From: Gammaproteobacteria bacterium
GTDB taxonomy: Bacteria > Pseudomonadota > Gammaproteobacteria > S012-40
Direction: 5' to 3'
DNA: 7,779 nucleotides
Assembly (NCBI GenBank): GCA_029864945.1
Contig: JAOTSL010000145.1
Span: 1-7,779, forward strand
The notes under the pieces are model-generated. The model had not been told where the DNA came from and did not search any database. It saw only the letters and a list, made by a program, of their open reading frames with translations. How positions within the stretch are numbered: the stretch's first letter is position 1; each line of letters starts with the position of its first letter. Below are positions 6,264-7,779 of this stretch, piece by piece. The translations under genes and the position numbers were made by a program.

Positions 6264-7460
6264 ATGAGTTTTAAAACTGGAAAAGCAAGTATAGCCCAGG
6301 ATTTGGTTGAAATAAAAGAAGCCGGTTTATGGAAAACTGAGCGCATAATCTCATCTGATCAAGACAACGAAATCACCTTGGCTGATGGTAGCGAGGTAAT
6401 TAACATGTGCGCGAATAATTATCTTGGTCTGGCTAATAACCCTGAAGTTATTCAGGCCGCAAAAGACAGTTATGATCAATGGGGTTTTGGTTTATCGTCA
6501 GTACGCTTCATTTGTGGTACTCAAACTATTCATAAAACACTTGAACAAAAGGTCAGTGATTTTCTGGGTATGGAAGATACAATTCTTTATGCAGCTTGTT
6601 TTGATGCGAATACAGGTCTTTTTGAAACTATTTTAACTGCCGAAGATGCTGTTATTTCCGATGAGTTGAATCATGCCTCTATTATAGATGGTGTCCGCTT
6701 GTGCAAGGCGGCTCGCTTTCGATACAAAAATAATAATATGAACGACCTAGAAGAAAAACTAATCGAAGCGAAAGCTGGTGGCGCACGGCGAATTTTAATT
6801 ACGACCGATGGCGTTTTTTCCATGGATGGCACTATAGCTCAGTTGGATAAAATTTGTGACCTCGCAGATAAATACGATGCGATGGTACACCATGATGACT
6901 GCCATGCTGTTGGCTTTATGGGTAAAACGGGCCGTGGCGTGCATGAGTATTGTGGTGTGATGGATCGTGTGGACATTATTACCGGTACATTCGGTAAAGC
7001 GCTTGGTGGCGCCTCCGGTGGTTACACGTCTGCGCGTAAAGAAATTGTTGATATGTTACGGCAACGTTCTAGACCATATCTGTTTTCAAATACAGTCGCG
7101 CCAGCCATTTGTGCTGCATCAATTAAAGTGCTGGATATGTTAAGTGGGTCTACGGCTTTACGAGATAGATTAGAAGAAAATACGCATTATTTCCGTAAAG
7201 GTATGAAGGCAGCCGGTTTTGCTGTTGATCAAGGAGATCATCCAATTGTACCCGTGATGCTCGGGGATGCTGTATTGGCTCAAAAAATGTCAAAAAAATT
7301 ATTGGAACACGGAATTTATGCCATTGGATTCTTTTTTCCCGTAGTGCCAAAAGGCAAGGCAAGAATACGTACCCAGATCTCAGCGGCGCATACTATTGCC
7401 GATTTAGATAAAGCAATAGCTGCTTTTGCACTTACTTACGCTGAGCTCACTGAAACTTGA
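6264..7460 (+). CDS. kbl: 2-amino-3-ketobutyrate CoA ligase (glycine C-acetyltransferase)
   Basis: A PLP enzyme of the alpha-oxoamine synthase family. It splits 2-amino-3-ketobutyrate with CoA into glycine and acetyl-CoA, completing threonine breakdown after Tdh; channelling avoids spontaneous decarboxylation of the unstable intermediate. It has 398 residues, the same length as E. coli Kbl. Signatures are CANNYLGLAN (49-58), SVRFICGTQ (79-87), LNHASIIDGVRLCKA (135-149, PLP-stacking H137), TDGVFSMDG (181-189), DDCHAVG (211-217), the Schiff-base lysine K245 in TGTFGKALGGASGGY (240-254) and R369 in ARIRTQ. Position 213 is Cys where E. coli has Ser (DDSH); the flanking Asp and His are kept. The start is ATG 6264 with AGAGGGAA (6248-6255) 8 nt before it, overlapping the tdh stop. 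It forms an operon with tdh. Confidence 0.97.
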   Translation: MSFKTGKASIAQDLVEIKEAGLWKTERIISSDQDNEITLADGSEVINMCANNYLGLANNPEVIQAAKDSYDQWGFGLSSVRFICGTQTIHKTLEQKVSDFLGMEDTILYAACFDANTGLFETILTAEDAVISDELNHASIIDGVRLCKAARFRYKNNNMNDLEEKLIEAKAGGARRILITTDGVFSMDGTIAQLDKICDLADKYDAMVHHDDCHAVGFMGKTGRGVHEYCGVMDRVDIITGTFGKALGGASGGYTSARKEIVDMLRQRSRPYLFSNTVAPAICAASIKVLDMLSGSTALRDRLEENTHYFRKGMKAAGFAVDQGDHPIVPVMLGDAVLAQKMSKKLLEHGIYAIGFFFPVVPKGKARIRTQISAAHTIADLDKAIAAFALTYAELTET

Positions 7461-7679
7461 GTAAAACGCTAAACGTGGATTTTTAATTGTTGATAATCGT
7501 ATGTTGTTTAACCTTATTATAAGGAAATAGTCTAAAATGAGGTTTATTTCGATACATTGTGGAATAAATATAAGCGGCTAAAGGCAAATTAAAATGGTCG
7601 ATCTTAAGGTGCTGAATTATTACTGCATTAAACATATTTCTCTGCTAGGAGACTGTCGGACTTAACACTGTTTGGCTGC
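7461..7679. other. AT-rich non-coding stretch downstream of kbl
   Basis: No supported gene lies here. The longest ATG frames are 14 and 23 codons (from 7537 and 7594) without clear ribosome sites or similarity. There is no obvious kbl terminator. The perfect dyad CCTTAT-T-ATAAGG lies at 7512-7524. It includes TATTAT (7515-7520), a good -10, with TTGATA (7490-7495) 19 nt ahead as a possible -35; a rightward promoter is conceivable but weak. From 7649 the sequence GAGACTGTCGGACTTAAC (7650-7666 region) resembles the kind of GC-richer edge seen at transposon ends, but I cannot name a family. Confidence 0.4.
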
Positions 7680-7778
7680 AAACTCATGGATACCGATCAG
7701 AATTTCTTATCATGTTCGTTAAATAGAACCACTATTCGCCTCACATGATAAGAAATTCTGATTCGGCCCCATGAGTTT
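7680..7778. repeat. 99-bp near-palindrome (foldback structure) at right window edge
   Basis: The two halves pair in register about base 7729. AAACTCATGG (7680-7689) pairs with CCATGAGTTT (7769-7778). CCGA (7693-7696) pairs with TCGG (7763-7766), and the 19-bp TCAGAATTTCTTATCATGT (7697-7715) pairs perfectly with 7743-7761. AATAG (7722-7726) pairs with CTATT (7732-7736) around an AACCA tip. This gives about 38 base pairs with a few internal bulges: ATA against CC, an unpaired T at 7762, and a 6x6 internal loop. Pairing may continue beyond the window. It is too long for a typical intrinsic terminator and contains no gene. A foldback MITE, a transposon end or a structured RNA are all possible. 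Confidence 0.88.
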
Positions 7779-7779
7779 T

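Noticed and set aside
7594..7665. 23-codon ATG frame before the palindrome
   Set aside because: It is too short, has no clear ribosome site, and stops within the presumed element edge.
7660..7779. Possible integron attC site: ACTTAAC (7660-7666) fits RYYYAAC ahead of a large palindrome
   Set aside because: The matching GTTRRRY box would lie outside the window. The long, nearly perfect stem is unlike most attC sites, and the upstream gene is a housekeeping kbl with no integrase or cassette pattern. The option stays open only if the flank shows GTTRRRY near 7792-7798.

Overview
The window looks like chromosomal core DNA from an AT-rich gammaproteobacterium, probably a marine Cellvibrionales- or Pseudomonadales-like lineage. 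The support is the ratA-rnfH / bamE / fur neighbourhood (bamE and fur divergent, rnfH and bamE convergent), the sbcB sequence, and the tdh-kbl pair. The lineage is an inference from protein similarity recalled from memory and from synteny. No rRNA, tRNA or CRISPR array was seen. No recognisable transposase gene is present.

Layout. Bases 1-768 (minus strand) hold the N-terminal half of exonuclease I (sbcB), which runs off the left edge. An 86-bp divergent gap separates it from a plus-strand unit: an 11-TM sodium:neurotransmitter-symporter (NSS) family transporter (855-2216), ratA (2213-2668, joined by an ATGA overlap) and rnfH (2736-3068). Facing this unit is bamE (3158-3463, minus), with a hairpin-rich convergent terminator region between them. 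A 293-bp divergent gap between bamE and fur carries a six-unit, 12-bp tandem repeat. fur (3757-4164) starts with TTG, and its stop codon overlaps by one base the GTG start of a DUF1835-type gene of unknown function (4164-5126). Then come tdh (5203-6249) and kbl (6264-7460), the two-step threonine-to-glycine pathway. The last 319 bases are non-coding. They end in a striking near-palindrome of about 99 bp that reaches the window edge.

How the genes relate. tdh and kbl form one functional unit (threonine to 2-amino-3-ketobutyrate to glycine plus acetyl-CoA). fur and the DUF1835 gene are probably translationally coupled, which ties an uncharacterised protein to the iron regulator. RatA, RnfH and BamE are a conserved gammaproteobacterial neighbourhood of proteins with largely unrelated roles. 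smpB, which often precedes ratA, is not next to it here; the NSS transporter takes that place.

Most of the window is ordinary housekeeping sequence. The parts that deserve a second look are the terminal foldback palindrome, the fur-DUF1835 coupling, the fur translation-start region with an overlapping 15-codon ORF, and the short tandem repeats in two intergenic regions.
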